A DNA stretch of 64,000 nt from Duganella aceris (GTDB lineage Bacteria; Pseudomonadota; Gammaproteobacteria; Burkholderiales; Burkholderiaceae_D): NCBI RefSeq assembly GCF_011090165.1, contig NZ_JAADJT010000012.1, positions 62,001 through 126,000 of the forward strand, given 5' to 3'. The notes beneath the pieces were generated by a model, which had not been told where the DNA came from, did no database searches, and saw only the letters and a program-made list of their open reading frames with translations. The translations under genes were made by a program, and so were the position numbers. Of the stretch, positions 34,001 through 45,847 are shown one piece after another. Every line of letters starts with the position of its first letter. Positions within the stretch are counted from its first letter, which is position 1.

Positions 34001-34359
34001 ATACTGCGGCTTACCCCTTTTTGGTGAGAAAAAGCATCGACAGTGCCCTCCGCAAGATGCTGGCTCAGCAGGATCAGCAACACCACCAGCGCATGAAGCG
34101 CCAGGCCGAAGGTCACCGAAGTGTCGGCCCGGGCGCCGGCCAGCGCCGGATAGGCCAGCAGGGCCAGCGCCGGCGGCACACCGTAGCGATCCGAGCTCAG
34201 CAGTTGTTTGGCGTCGAGCTTGATCCACGCCAACACGCCCAGGCCGAACAGCAGCCATCCAGCGTTATTGTAGTCGAATGTGCCCAAGGCGATCGCCAGC
34301 AACATGGCGATGGCGCTGAGCGGCAGGGGGAGCGAGCGGATTCGGGATGGCAGGTTCAT
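33997..34359 (-). CDS. Small hypothetical membrane protein
   Basis: A 120-residue protein with about four hydrophobic segments (roughly 11-27, 33-47, 62-75 and 82-100) and a short polar C-terminal tail. Function is unknown and no conserved catalytic residue stands out. The ATG lies 8 bp after a GGGATGGCAGG-like stretch with poor ribosome-site quality. Its last residues overlap the end of repeat copy B, which suggests that the true end may have been shaped by the repeat. It is divergent from nothing and follows the LysR gene on the same strand at 96 bp. Confidence 0.55.
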   Translation of the reverse strand: MNLPSRIRSLPLPLSAIAMLLAIALGTFDYNNAGWLLFGLGVLAWIKLDAKQLLSSDRYGVPPALALLAYPALAGARADTSVTFGLALHALVVLLILLSQHLAEGTVDAFSHQKGVSRSI

Positions 34360-34455
34360 GGCGATACTCTCTGAAAGCTGAAGGACTGTTGCCAGAGTAC
34401 GGGATGGCGCTCGATTGGTAAAATATATTGTATCTATTCGATTGATAGCGTTTGT

Positions 34456-35382
34456 CTAGTAGCGGGCGTCGAGCGCGACCTGGGTGCGGCGCGCCTCCTC
34501 GGCCACCATCTCCATGAACTCCTGCACCAGCGCGTCGCTCTCGCCGCTGCGGGTGAACATGTGCACCAGCAGCGGCTCCATGCCGGCGATCGGCCGGGTG
34601 GTCACCCCCGACGGCGGCGCGGTGAAGATATAGGCCGCGCCGAGCATCACGCCGACGCCTTCGCCGACCATCGCCACCCCGACTTGCGCCTGCTGCGTCT
34701 CGTAGACGAAATTCGGCGTGAAGCCGGCGCGCCGGCAGGCGCCGACCAGCGTGTCGTACAAGTGCGGCACCACCTGGCGCTCGAAGAAGATCAGCCGTTC
34801 GCCCATCAGGTCTTCGACCTGGATCTGCTCGCGCGACGCCAGCCGGTGATCGTCGCGCAGCACCGCCACCCACGGCCCGGACAGGATGGGGCGGGCGTCG
34901 ACGCCGATGCCGCCGGCGGGCATGACGACCGGCACGCCGATGCCGACGTCGATCACGTCCTTGCCCAGCGCTTCGGCCTGCAGGCCGGCGTGCATTTCGT
35001 GGCGCTGCACCTTGAGGCCGGGGTAGGCCGCCTGCATCCGCATCAGCGCCGGCGGGATGAACGGCAGGTTGGTGTATTCGACCATGCCGATCGAGAGCCG
35101 GAATTCGCGCTCGCTGGCCGCCTCGCGCGTCAGCCGCAGCGCCCGTTGCAATTGATCGAACATCTTGTCGAGTTCCTGTTGCAGCATGACGCCGGCGGCG
35201 GTCAGCTCGACCTTGCGGCCGTCGCGCAGGAACAGCGCGACGCCGACCGTCTCCTCCAGCTTGCTGATTTGCTGGCTCAGCGCCGGCTGCGTGATGAAGG
35301 CCAGGTCGGCGGCTTTGCGGAAATGCAGTTCCTGCGCCAGGATGGAGAAATAGCGCAGCTGGCGTAACTCGATACCTCGCAT
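34456..35382 (-). CDS. LysR family transcriptional regulator
   Basis: A 308-residue regulator. The N-terminal winged helix carries the LysR signature (ELHFRKAADLAFITQPALSQQISKLEE), and the rest is the two-lobed effector-binding domain. 'ELRQLRYF' at residues 5-12 is the usual family start. A GAGG lies 5 bp before the ATG at 35382, so this start is preferred to one 60 bp upstream. The sequence resembles regulators of aromatic-acid pathways of the BenM/CatM type, but no such pathway is adjacent, so the target is unknown. It lies downstream of the chemoreceptor gene on the same strand. Confidence 0.85.
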   Translation of the reverse strand: MRGIELRQLRYFSILAQELHFRKAADLAFITQPALSQQISKLEETVGVALFLRDGRKVELTAAGVMLQQELDKMFDQLQRALRLTREAASEREFRLSIGMVEYTNLPFIPPALMRMQAAYPGLKVQRHEMHAGLQAEALGKDVIDVGIGVPVVMPAGGIGVDARPILSGPWVAVLRDDHRLASREQIQVEDLMGERLIFFERQVVPHLYDTLVGACRRAGFTPNFVYETQQAQVGVAMVGEGVGVMLGAAYIFTAPPSGVTTRPIAGMEPLLVHMFTRSGESDALVQEFMEMVAEEARRTQVALDARY

Positions 35383-35455
35383 CGCATCCTCGTCGGGGCG
35401 GGCCGCCGGAGTGGCGGCTTCATCGAGCGGATAGTTGCACATGCGCTAATAAAAA

Positions 35456-37093
35456 TCAATGCGTGGTCGCCGCACCCAGCCGAAAGGTAGGGCGAGGGTG
35501 TGGCGCGGCAGGGCGGCGCGGCGGGCGCGAGGGCGTTTCCCCGCCGGCGTCGAGGCGGAACACCGCCACCGCCGCCGTCAGCTGCGCCGCCTGCTCCTGC
35601 AACGAGGCCGCCGCCGCGGCCGCTTCCTCGACCAGCGCGGCGTTTTGCTGCGTCACCTGGTCCATCTGCCCGACCGCCTGGTTGACCTGTTCGATGCCGA
35701 TGCTTTGCTCGGCGCTGGCGTCGGCGATTTCCTGCATCTTGCGGCGCACGCTGGCGATGCTGGCGACGATCTCGTCCATGGTGGCGCCGGCGTCGCGCAC
35801 CAGCGCCGAGCCGGTGCGGACCTGGACGCTGGACGCGCCGATCAAGTCCTTGACCTGTTTGGCCGCCGCCGCCGAGCGGTGCGCCAGGTTGCGCACCTCG
35901 GTCGCGACCACCGCGAAGCCGCGCCCCTGGTCGCCGGCGCGGGCCGCCTCGACCGCCGCGTTCAAGGCCAGGATGTTGGTCTGGAAAGCGATGCCGTCGA
36001 TGACGCCGATGATGTCGGCGATGCGCGCCGCCGAGGCGTCGATCGCGTCCATGGTGTCGATCACCCGGCCCACCACCTCGCCGCCCTTGCGGGCGACCTC
36101 GGCGGCGGCGGCCGCGTAGTCGTTGGCCTGGCCGGCGTTGTCGCTGGTCTGGCGCACGGTCGCGGTCAGCTGTTCCATCGAGGCGGCGGTCTGTTCCAGC
36201 GAGCTGGCCTGTTCCTCGGTGCGGGCCGACAGGTCCAGGTTGCCGCTGGCGATTTCGCCGGTGGCGCTGGCGATGGTGTCGGATCCGCTGCGGATGACGC
36301 CGACCGTGTCGGCCAGCATGGTCTGCATGCGCTGCATGGCGTACAGCATGCTGTCCTTGTCGCCGGCGCGGGTCAGCACCGCCACGCCCAGGTCGCCGGC
36401 GGCGATGCGGTTGGCGATCGCGGCGGCGTAGGCCGGTTCGCCGCCGAGTTCCTTCAACAGGCCGCGATTGATGACCACCACCAGCGTCGCCAGCGCGGCG
36501 CACACCGCCGCCAGCAGGCCGAGCGCATGCAGCAGCGAGCGGTGGAAGGCGTGCTCGATGTCGTCGACGTAGACCCCGGTGCTGACGTTCCAGTCCCATG
36601 GGCCGAAGTGGCGCACCCGCATCAGCTTGGGCTCCTCGGCGCTGCTGCCGGGACGCGGGTAGGAATAGCTGACGTAGCCTTCGCCGCCCCGGCTGCCGAT
36701 GTCGGCCACCTGCTGGAACACGTGGACGCCGTTGCCGTCCTTGTAGTCGGCCATGCTCTTGCCGGTCATCTCTTGCAGGAAGGGATGCATCACCACCACC
36801 GCGCGCGAATCGGTCACGGTCAGGTAGCCGTCCTTGCCATACCGGAAGTTCTTCAGCCGCTGCAAGGCTTGGGCGCGGGCTTGTTCCTGCGTCAGCTGCC
36901 CCTTGCCAGCCAGGTCGTTGTAGTCCTGGACAATGCTCAGGGCGGCGTCGACGATATTGCTCAGGTCGGCGCGGCGCTCGGCCACGCGCAGGTCGCGCTG
37001 CTGCCAGGCGTCGTAGCCGGACAGGCCGGCCATGCAGAGCAGGGCCAGCACCGAGGGTATCCATAATTTCTGAGAAAACGACAGGGCTTTCAT
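35456..37093 (-). CDS. Methyl-accepting chemotaxis protein with single-Cache sensor
   Basis: A 545-residue transducer. Membrane segments at about 10-30 and 188-208 flank a periplasmic sCache_2 domain (YNDLAGKGQLTQEQA, FRYGKDGYLTVTD, HPFLQEMTGKSMADYKD, FGPWDWNVSTGVYVDD), a family that usually binds small carboxylates. HAMP and a methyl-accepting signalling domain follow, with the highly conserved hairpin tip (IIGVIDGIAFQTNILALNAA). The C-terminal 40 residues are Pro/Arg-rich, with no CheR-binding pentapeptide. The start at 37093 is chosen because AAGGA lies at good spacing, while an ATG 6 bp upstream is too close to it. Confidence 0.9.
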   Translation of the reverse strand: MKALSFSQKLWIPSVLALLCMAGLSGYDAWQQRDLRVAERRADLSNIVDAALSIVQDYNDLAGKGQLTQEQARAQALQRLKNFRYGKDGYLTVTDSRAVVVMHPFLQEMTGKSMADYKDGNGVHVFQQVADIGSRGGEGYVSYSYPRPGSSAEEPKLMRVRHFGPWDWNVSTGVYVDDIEHAFHRSLLHALGLLAAVCAALATLVVVINRGLLKELGGEPAYAAAIANRIAAGDLGVAVLTRAGDKDSMLYAMQRMQTMLADTVGVIRSGSDTIASATGEIASGNLDLSARTEEQASSLEQTAASMEQLTATVRQTSDNAGQANDYAAAAAEVARKGGEVVGRVIDTMDAIDASAARIADIIGVIDGIAFQTNILALNAAVEAARAGDQGRGFAVVATEVRNLAHRSAAAAKQVKDLIGASSVQVRTGSALVRDAGATMDEIVASIASVRRKMQEIADASAEQSIGIEQVNQAVGQMDQVTQQNAALVEEAAAAAASLQEQAAQLTAAVAVFRLDAGGETPSRPPRRPAAPHPRPTFRLGAATTH

Positions 37094-37265
37094 ATCCATC
37101 CTTGGGCAGCGGTTTGAGATGGCCCGAGTATGGGTGGCATCGTTGCCGGCGGCCAATTAGTTCCGACAGGGTCATTTGATAAGTTCGGCTGCACTGTTCA
37201 GTGATGGGCAATTCCCCTATCATGGCGGGTTATGTCTTGGACAACGCTCGCCACGGGAAATGCCG

Positions 37266-40310
<3,045 letters not shown>

Positions 40311-40344
40311 GCGCCGGCGACGCCGGCGGCCGACGCTTTGCCGC

Positions 40345-40752
40345 TTACTTCGCGCCGATCTCGGACAGCTGCTTGCGCACCGCGCCGTGCGCCATGACGA
40401 TTTCCGGCGCATCGTGCAGCAGCGCGTTGTACTTGGCGCGGAAGGCTTCGTCGGCTTCCTCGGACGGGCCGATCAGCGTCTCGATGGCGCGGCGGAAGGC
40501 CAGCGCCTCGGCGGCCTGGATCGGTTCCGGTTCGTCGAGGCGTTCGTCGATCTGCACCATCAGGCCGGACAGCTTTTGCAGCCAGGCGAAATGCGGGTGG
40601 TTGGTCACCAGTTGCAGATGCTCCAGCGGGCTGCCGACCGGGCCGCCGAAATATTGTGTTTCGACGTGGATCAGTTGCTTGTGCAGGTCGCGCAGCGCGC
40701 GCGTCAGCGAGGTCAGTTGCGCGCGTTGCGCGGTGTCGTCTTGAGTGGTCAT
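40345..40752 (-). CDS. Conserved hypothetical helical protein
   Basis: A 135-residue soluble, helix-rich protein of unknown function. It has neither signal peptide nor cysteine. The first half contains a regular charged helix (SLTRALRDLHKQLIHVETQYF) and the middle reads HLQLVTNHPHFAWLQKLSGLMVQIDE. This suggests a small alpha-helical bundle, perhaps of a group widespread in proteobacteria, but I cannot name it. It is convergent with the sensor kinase and divergent from the isochorismatase gene. Confidence 0.7.
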   Translation of the reverse strand: MTTQDDTAQRAQLTSLTRALRDLHKQLIHVETQYFGGPVGSPLEHLQLVTNHPHFAWLQKLSGLMVQIDERLDEPEPIQAAEALAFRRAIETLIGPSEEADEAFRAKYNALLHDAPEIVMAHGAVRKQLSEIGAK

Positions 40753-40887
40753 GCTGGTTCCATATTGGTCTCGGGATAAGCGCAGCTTAGCAGAGATAGG
40801 GTTAGCGCGAAGCCTACATTTAGATAGTGGTGCTGGCCGCCGCGCATCTCTAAGATGGGGGTTCCCTTACCCACATTGGACATCATC

Positions 40888-41595
40888 ATGATCAATACCA
40901 AATTAGAAGTCCTGACCCCCGATAACTGCCAGCTGATCTTCATCGACCAGCAGCCGCAAATGGCCTTCGGCGTGCAGTCGATGGACCGCCAGGTGCTGAA
41001 GAACAACACCGTCGGTCTGGCCAAGGCCGCCAAGGTGTTCAACATCCCGACCATCATCACCACCGTCGAGACCCAGTCGTTCTCGGGCCACACCTATCCG
41101 GAACTGCTGGACGTGTTCCCGGGCAAGGACATCCTGGAACGCACCTCGATGAATTCGTGGGACGACCAGAAGGTGCGCGACGCGCTGGCCGCCAACGGCA
41201 AGAAAAAAGTCATCGTCTCCGGCCTGTGGACCGAAGTGTGCAACACCACCTTCGCCTTGTGCGCGATGCTGGAAGGCGACTACGAAATCTACATGGTGGC
41301 CGACGCCTCCGGCGGCACCTCGAAGGAAGCCCACGACTACGCGATGCAGCGCATGATCCAGGCCGGCGTGATCCCGGTGACCTGGCAGCAAGTGCTGCTG
41401 GAATGGCAGCGCGACTGGGCGCGCCGCGACAGCTACGACGCGGTCATGAACGTGGTGCGCGAGCATTCGGGCGCCTACGGCATGGGCGTGGATTACGCCT
41501 ATACCATGGTGCACAAGGCGCCGCCGCGCACCACCAGCAGCCACAACACGCTGGCGCCGGTGCCCGCCAAGACCTCGGCCAAGCCTGCCGCTTAA
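40888..41595 (+). CDS. Isochorismatase-family cysteine hydrolase (YcaC-like)
   Basis: A 235-residue hydrolase of the isochorismatase fold. The catalytic Asp is Asp20 (LIFIDQQPQM), the Cys nucleophile lies in SGLWTEVCNTT and the supporting Lys just before it. TSMNSWDDQKVRDAL is typical of the YcaC group, whose substrate is unknown. The start MINTKLEV at 40888 follows an ATG-rich stretch, and the in-frame start 33 bp earlier is not supported by a ribosome site. The C-terminal 25 residues are low-complexity. Its stop overlaps that of the convergent response regulator gene by 4 bp. Confidence 0.85.
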   Translation: MINTKLEVLTPDNCQLIFIDQQPQMAFGVQSMDRQVLKNNTVGLAKAAKVFNIPTIITTVETQSFSGHTYPELLDVFPGKDILERTSMNSWDDQKVRDALAANGKKKVIVSGLWTEVCNTTFALCAMLEGDYEIYMVADASGGTSKEAHDYAMQRMIQAGVIPVTWQQVLLEWQRDWARRDSYDAVMNVVREHSGAYGMGVDYAYTMVHKAPPRTTSSHNTLAPVPAKTSAKPAA

Positions 41596-42200
41596 AACGC
41601 GCCGAGCAAGCCGCGCCGGGCCGCCACCGTGGCGGCTTCGGTGCGGCTTGCCACGTTGAGCTTGGACAGGATGTTATTGACGTGGAATTTGACGGTGCCG
41701 ACTTCGATGTCGGCGCTGCGCGCGATCAGCTTGTTGCTCTTGCCGGTGGCGAGGTGGACCAGGATTTCCATCTCGCGCTTGGACAGGCGGGCGGCCTGCT
41801 GGCGTTCGGCGAACTTGCGCGCCACTTCGGGCGGCAGGTACTGCCTGCCTTGCGCCACCGCGCGGATGCAGGCGGTCAGCTGCTCGAAGCGGCAGTCCTT
41901 CGGCAGATAGCCTTTGGCGCCGGCTTGCAGGCCACGGCAGATGTCTTCTTCGCTGGTGTGGTTGGTGAGGATGACGATGGCGGCGTCGGGATCGAAGCGT
42001 CGCATGCGTTCGATGGCGTCGATGCCGCCCAGGTCGATGATGACGACGCTGGGACGCAGGCGTTGGTACAGTTCGATCGCCTCCGGGCCGGTGGCGGCGT
42101 GGCCGGCCAGCGCGAAGTCCGGGGTGGCGTCGATGAGGGAGTGCAGTCCCGCCACGATCAGTGGGTGATCGTCGGCGATCAGGATGGTGATGGCGTCCAT
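41592..42200 (-). CDS. NarL/LuxR response regulator with shortened receiver loop
   Basis: A 202-residue protein. The receiver (1-120) has the acidic pair (IADDHP, residues 10-11) and the phosphorylation-site Asp56, but the following loop is short. The usual D-L-x-M-P-x-x-x-G is reduced to DLGGID, a loss of four or five residues including the Met-Pro. The LuxR-type helix-turn-helix (about 140-195: LSKREMEILVHLATGKSNKLIARS) is intact. It is a close paralogue of the regulator at 45125 in its DNA-binding domain. A histidine-kinase partner could be the propeller kinase at 37266. The ATG at 42200 is chosen over a start 51 bp upstream. Confidence 0.87.
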   Translation of the reverse strand: MDAITILIADDHPLIVAGLHSLIDATPDFALAGHAATGPEAIELYQRLRPSVVIIDLGGIDAIERMRRFDPDAAIVILTNHTSEEDICRGLQAGAKGYLPKDCRFEQLTACIRAVAQGRQYLPPEVARKFAERQQAARLSKREMEILVHLATGKSNKLIARSADIEVGTVKFHVNNILSKLNVASRTEAATVAARRGLLGAF

Positions 42201-42331
42201 GGTGGTGGTTCCTAACGGGGTTATGCTCAGCATGCCCGTATGGTGGACCATGTGCCGGTTTGGCGGTAGACAGGGAAGTGTAGGAGGCGGCTAACCAAAT
42301 AGGGTTAGTACCCCGCACGGCGATCCGCCGC

Positions 42332-42359
42332 GGGGTCGGACCCCTTTGGGTCCGACCCC
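42332..42359. repeat. 12-bp perfect inverted repeat (GGGGTCGGACCC type)
   Basis: GGGGTCGGACCC (42332-42343) and GGGTCCGACCCC (42348-42359) pair around CTTT. I recall the closely related GGGGTC-TGACCCC palindromes as scattered intergenic repeats in Burkholderiales genomes. It lies between a hydrolase stop (42376) and a regulator start and may act as a terminator for the hydrolase on the minus strand. Confidence 0.7.
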
Positions 42360-42375
42360 TCTCACGTAGTGCGGG

Positions 42376-43218
42376 TCAGGACTTCAGGAATTCCAGCAGG
42401 TCGGCGTTGAGCTTGTCCTTGTGCGTGGTCGGCAGGCCGTGCGGCGCGCCTTCATAGATCTTCAGCGTGGCGTTCGGCACCAGCTTGACGGCGGCCTTGG
42501 CGGCGGCGTCGATCGGCACGATCTGGTCGTCCGAGCCGTGCACGAACAGCGTCGGCACATCGATTTTCTTCAGGTCTTCGGTGAAGTCCACTTCCGAGAA
42601 TTGCTTGATGCAGTCATAGGCGTTCTTGATGCCGCACTGCATGCCTTGCGCCCAGAAGGTATCGCGCACGCCTTCGGAGATCTTGGCGCCCTCGCGGTTG
42701 TAGCCGTAGAAGGGCAAGGTCAAGTCCTTGAAGAATTGCGAGCGGTCGGCCAGCACCGCGCTGCGGATGCCGTCGAACACCGACATCGGCAGGCCGTTCG
42801 GATTGCTGGCCGAAACCACCATCTGCGGCGGCACGGCGCCGACCAGCACCGCCTTGGCGACGCGCTGCGTACCGTGGCGGCCGATGTAGCGCGCCACTTC
42901 GCCGCCGCCGGTCGAATGGCCGACCAGCGTGGCGTCCTTGATGTCAAGCGCGTTCAGCAGCGTGGCCAGGTCGTCGGCGTAGGTGTCCATGTCGTTGCCG
43001 CCCCAGGGCTGGCTCGACAGGCCGTGACCGCGCCGGTCGTGGGCGATCACGCGGTAGCCGTTGCTGGCCAGGAAAATCATCTGGTCTTCCCAGGCATCGC
43101 CCTGCAAAGGCCAGCCGTGGCTGAAGACCACGGCCGGGCCGCTGCCCCAATCCTTGAAATGGATGCGCGTGCCGTCTTCGGTGGTGACGCTGTCGACCGT
43201 GAGGTTGTTGTTTGCCAT
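42376..43218 (-). CDS. Alpha/beta hydrolase, non-haem chloroperoxidase-like
   Basis: A 280-residue cytoplasmic alpha/beta hydrolase. Nucleophile Ser lies in GHSTGGG, the oxyanion strand is FSHGWPL, the acid Asp is in FVHGSDDQIVP and the His in GAPHGLP. These match cofactor-free haloperoxidases/esterases (CPO/bromoperoxidase group), which act as perhydrolases or esterases. An AGGAGC ribosome site precedes the ATG at 43218. It is separated from neighbours by non-coding gaps and probably monocistronic. The natural substrate is unknown. Confidence 0.88.
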   Translation of the reverse strand: MANNNLTVDSVTTEDGTRIHFKDWGSGPAVVFSHGWPLQGDAWEDQMIFLASNGYRVIAHDRRGHGLSSQPWGGNDMDTYADDLATLLNALDIKDATLVGHSTGGGEVARYIGRHGTQRVAKAVLVGAVPPQMVVSASNPNGLPMSVFDGIRSAVLADRSQFFKDLTLPFYGYNREGAKISEGVRDTFWAQGMQCGIKNAYDCIKQFSEVDFTEDLKKIDVPTLFVHGSDDQIVPIDAAAKAAVKLVPNATLKIYEGAPHGLPTTHKDKLNADLLEFLKS

Positions 43219-43296
43219 GAAATGCTCCTTGATGTGGGAACGTCCAGTGTAAGCAGCGCACGCCAGGAATACCCCGGCCAAAAGGCTAGTCTTGAC

Positions 43297-44238
43297 TTAG
43301 GGCTTAGGCGCGGGTGCCCCATCGTAGTTAAGCGGCAGCCATTCGTATTGCCCGCGCGCGCGGCGGATGTGGCCGAGGCCGGGGAAGGCGATATGCGCGG
43401 CGGCGATGGTCAGCTGCTGGTCCGCCGCCAGCTTCAGCAGCGCGGCGCGGCTGGCCTGGGCGTCGGCTTCGCTGCTGTCGTACTTGACGGTGGCGGCCGG
43501 GTGCGGCAGCTGGATCGCGGCGACGTGGACGATGTCGCCCCACACCAGCAACTTCTGGCCACGGCTTTGCACCAGGTAGTTGGCGTGGCCGGGCGTGTGG
43601 CCGGGCGCGCGCGTGGCCTCGATGCCCGGCTCCAGCGCGCCATAGACCTTGTAGGGCTGGAAGCGGCCGGCGGCCTGGTAGGGCGCGACGGCGGCCTGGG
43701 CGGCGTCGAAGAAGCTGGCCAGGAAATCGGGCGCCTTGGCTTTGTTGGCGGGCGTCAGCCAGTAGTCGGCCTCGGCCTGCGACAGCCGCAGCACCGCGTT
43801 GGGGAAAGCGCCGACGCCGCCGGCGTGGTCCTTGTGCAGATGGGTGATGAGGATCTCGTCCACCTGTTCCGGCTGGTAGCCGGCGGCGCGCAGATTGGCC
43901 ACCAGCTTGCCGCAGCAATCGCCGTACAGCGCGCCGGCGCCGGTGTCGATCAGGATCAGCTTGGCGCCGGTGTTGACCAGGAAGGCGTTGATCGAGCCTT
44001 GCACCGGCGCTTGCAGGTCGGCTTCGGCCAGGTCCTTGCCGATCTGCGCCGGCGTGACGTTGGTCATCACGGTATCGATGGGGAAGGCGTGGGTGCCGTC
44101 CGACAGCGCGGAGATCTCGAAGTCGCCCAGCATCATGCGGTAATAGCCGGGCGCCTGGCTACGCGCGAACGGTGCGGCGGCATGCGCGGATGATGCCGCC
44201 AGTACACCTACCAGTAGTAGTTTTTTAAGTAAATTCAT
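43297..44238 (-). CDS. Exported MBL-fold metallo-hydrolase
   Basis: A 313-residue protein with a signal peptide (1-20, ending AHA) and a metallo-beta-lactamase fold. The metal motif is THLHKDHAGG (HxHxDH), followed by APGHTPGHAN, WGDIVH and a late His in AHIAFPG. It is most similar in character to exported MBL hydrolases related to AHL lactonases or methyl parathion hydrolases. No substrate can be assigned. The ATG at 44238 was chosen because it starts MNLLKKLLL, a canonical signal. It is divergent from the binding-protein gene at 44326. Confidence 0.85.
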   Translation of the reverse strand: MNLLKKLLLVGVLAASSAHAAAPFARSQAPGYYRMMLGDFEISALSDGTHAFPIDTVMTNVTPAQIGKDLAEADLQAPVQGSINAFLVNTGAKLILIDTGAGALYGDCCGKLVANLRAAGYQPEQVDEILITHLHKDHAGGVGAFPNAVLRLSQAEADYWLTPANKAKAPDFLASFFDAAQAAVAPYQAAGRFQPYKVYGALEPGIEATRAPGHTPGHANYLVQSRGQKLLVWGDIVHVAAIQLPHPAATVKYDSSEADAQASRAALLKLAADQQLTIAAAHIAFPGLGHIRRARGQYEWLPLNYDGAPAPKP

Positions 44239-44325
44239 GGTATATCCTTGGTGGCCGTCGGTGGTGCATGGATGGTAGAGCAAGCATTTGCCCCTTGCAC
44301 GGGTCTAAAGATAGGGAGGTGTGCG

Positions 44326-45111
44326 ATGCGGATAGCGTGGTCCATATTGCTGCTGGCGCTGGCGGCGCCGCAGGCGCGCGCGGCGGGCTTGTGTCCGCCG
44401 CAGCCGGTGCGGATTTCGTTCTATGAGGCGGGCTTGTTTTACTTCGACGGCAAGGGCATCGACCGCGAGGTGGCCGACGAGTTGCAGCGCCGCACCGGCT
44501 GCGCCATCGAGACCAGCGCGCCGCCGAGGGCGCGCGCCTATGTGTGGCTGGAGTCGGGCGAGACCGATATCGTGATGGCGGCGCTGAACAATCCGAAGCG
44601 CGAGCAGTACGCGGTGTTCGTGCCGTACATGCAGCAACGCTTCGTGACCGTGATGCATCGCGATGTGCCGCTCGACAAGGTGAACCTGGCGGCGTTCAGC
44701 GGCGATACCGGCCTGCGCTTCGGCGTGGTGCGCGGCGTCACCTACGGCGGCGGCCGCGACGAGTGGTTCGCGAAGATGGAAAGCGAGCGCCGGCTGGAGC
44801 TGGGCGCCACCTTGCCGACCTTGTTCCGCATGCTGAAGTCGAAGCGTTTCGCGGCGATGTTCGCGGCGCCCGCGCAGTACGAAAAGGAACTGGCCGATCT
44901 CGGCATGCGCGACCAGGTGCGCCTGGTCGACTGGTTCCCCAACGATCCGCCGCCGACGCGCTGCCTGGCGATGTCGCGCAAGAACTTCACGCCGGCGCAA
45001 GTCAGGGGCTGGGCCGAGGTGGTGCAGGGCATGAAGGCCGACGGCAGCTTGAAACGCATCCTGGCCAAGTACCTGTCCGCCGACGAGGCGGCCAAGGCCG
45101 TCATCAAATAA
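44326..45111 (+). CDS. Periplasmic solute-binding protein (PBPb, SBP family 3)
   Basis: A 261-residue protein. The signal peptide (1-20, ending ARA) is followed by a cluster-3 binding fold (ISFYEAGLFYFDGKGIDREVADELQRRTGC, ARAYVWLESGETDIVMAA, FGVVRGVTYGG). No permease or ATPase is adjacent, so it may be a sensor-type binding protein. A response regulator gene follows convergently 13 bp away. Related stand-alone proteins bind amino acids or polyamines. The ATG at 44326 follows a GGGAGGTG. The paralogue at 51097-52281 shares the fold. Confidence 0.8.
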   Translation: MRIAWSILLLALAAPQARAAGLCPPQPVRISFYEAGLFYFDGKGIDREVADELQRRTGCAIETSAPPRARAYVWLESGETDIVMAALNNPKREQYAVFVPYMQQRFVTVMHRDVPLDKVNLAAFSGDTGLRFGVVRGVTYGGGRDEWFAKMESERRLELGATLPTLFRMLKSKRFAAMFAAPAQYEKELADLGMRDQVRLVDWFPNDPPPTRCLAMSRKNFTPAQVRGWAEVVQGMKADGSLKRILAKYLSADEAAKAVIK

Positions 45112-45124
45112 TCGATCGGATTGT

Positions 45125-45748
45125 TCAAGCCATTTGAACCAGGCCGCGCCGCGCCGCCACCATCGCCGCCTCGGTGCGGGTGCAGACGTTAAGCTTGGAC
45201 ATGATGCTCTTGACGTGGAACTTGACCGTGCCGACGCCGATGCCGGCGGCGCGCGCGATCACCTTGTTGCTCATGCCGGTGGCCAGGTGGCCGAGGATGT
45301 CGCGCTCGCGCGGCGTCAGCTGGTTGCCCTGGATGCGGGTGGCGAGCTTGACCGCCAGCTCCGGCATCATGTACTTCTTCCCCGACATCACAGTATGCAG
45401 GCCGGCCATCAGCGTATCGAGCGGTGCGCTCTTGAGCATGTAGGCGTCGGCGCCGGCGCGCATGCTGCGGTCGACCTCGTCCTCGCCGTCGTGGCCGCTG
45501 AGGATGACCACCTTGGCCGACGGCTGCTGGGCGCGGATGCGGTTGATCGCCTCGATGCCGTCGCAGCCGGGCAGGTTCAGGTCCATCAGCACCAGGTCGG
45601 GTCGCAGGCGGCGGCACAGCTCCAGCGTTTGCGCGCTGTCGCTGGCCTGGCCGAGCAGGGTGAAGCCGTCGTCGGCCTCGATCAGGGCGGCCATGCCGGC
45701 CCGGATCAGCGGATGAATGTCGGCGATGACGACAGAGGCGGTGTTCAT
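45125..45748 (-). CDS. NarL/LuxR response regulator
   Basis: A 207-residue protein. The receiver phosphorylation Asp is Asp56 (VLMDLNLPGCDG). One of the two acidic-pocket residues is replaced (ADIH, not ADDH, at 10-11), which can weaken Mg2+ binding. The conserved Lys lies in YMLKSAPLD. The LuxR helix-turn-helix (LTPRERDILGHLATGMSNKVIARA...GTVKFHVKSIMSKLNV) is nearly the same as in the regulator at 41592, suggesting duplication and similar operator choice. No kinase is adjacent, and the propeller kinases at 37266 and 54166 are candidates. Confidence 0.88.
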   Translation of the reverse strand: MNTASVVIADIHPLIRAGMAALIEADDGFTLLGQASDSAQTLELCRRLRPDLVLMDLNLPGCDGIEAINRIRAQQPSAKVVILSGHDGEDEVDRSMRAGADAYMLKSAPLDTLMAGLHTVMSGKKYMMPELAVKLATRIQGNQLTPRERDILGHLATGMSNKVIARAAGIGVGTVKFHVKSIMSKLNVCTRTEAAMVAARRGLVQMA

Positions 45749-45847
45749 GAGCGGGCTCCCGGTTGATGTGATGAGTCATTCTCGTCAACCTTGCCCGCCG
45801 CGTATAGCTATACAAAGGTATAAGCCAGACTTTATCCAGCGCTGTGA

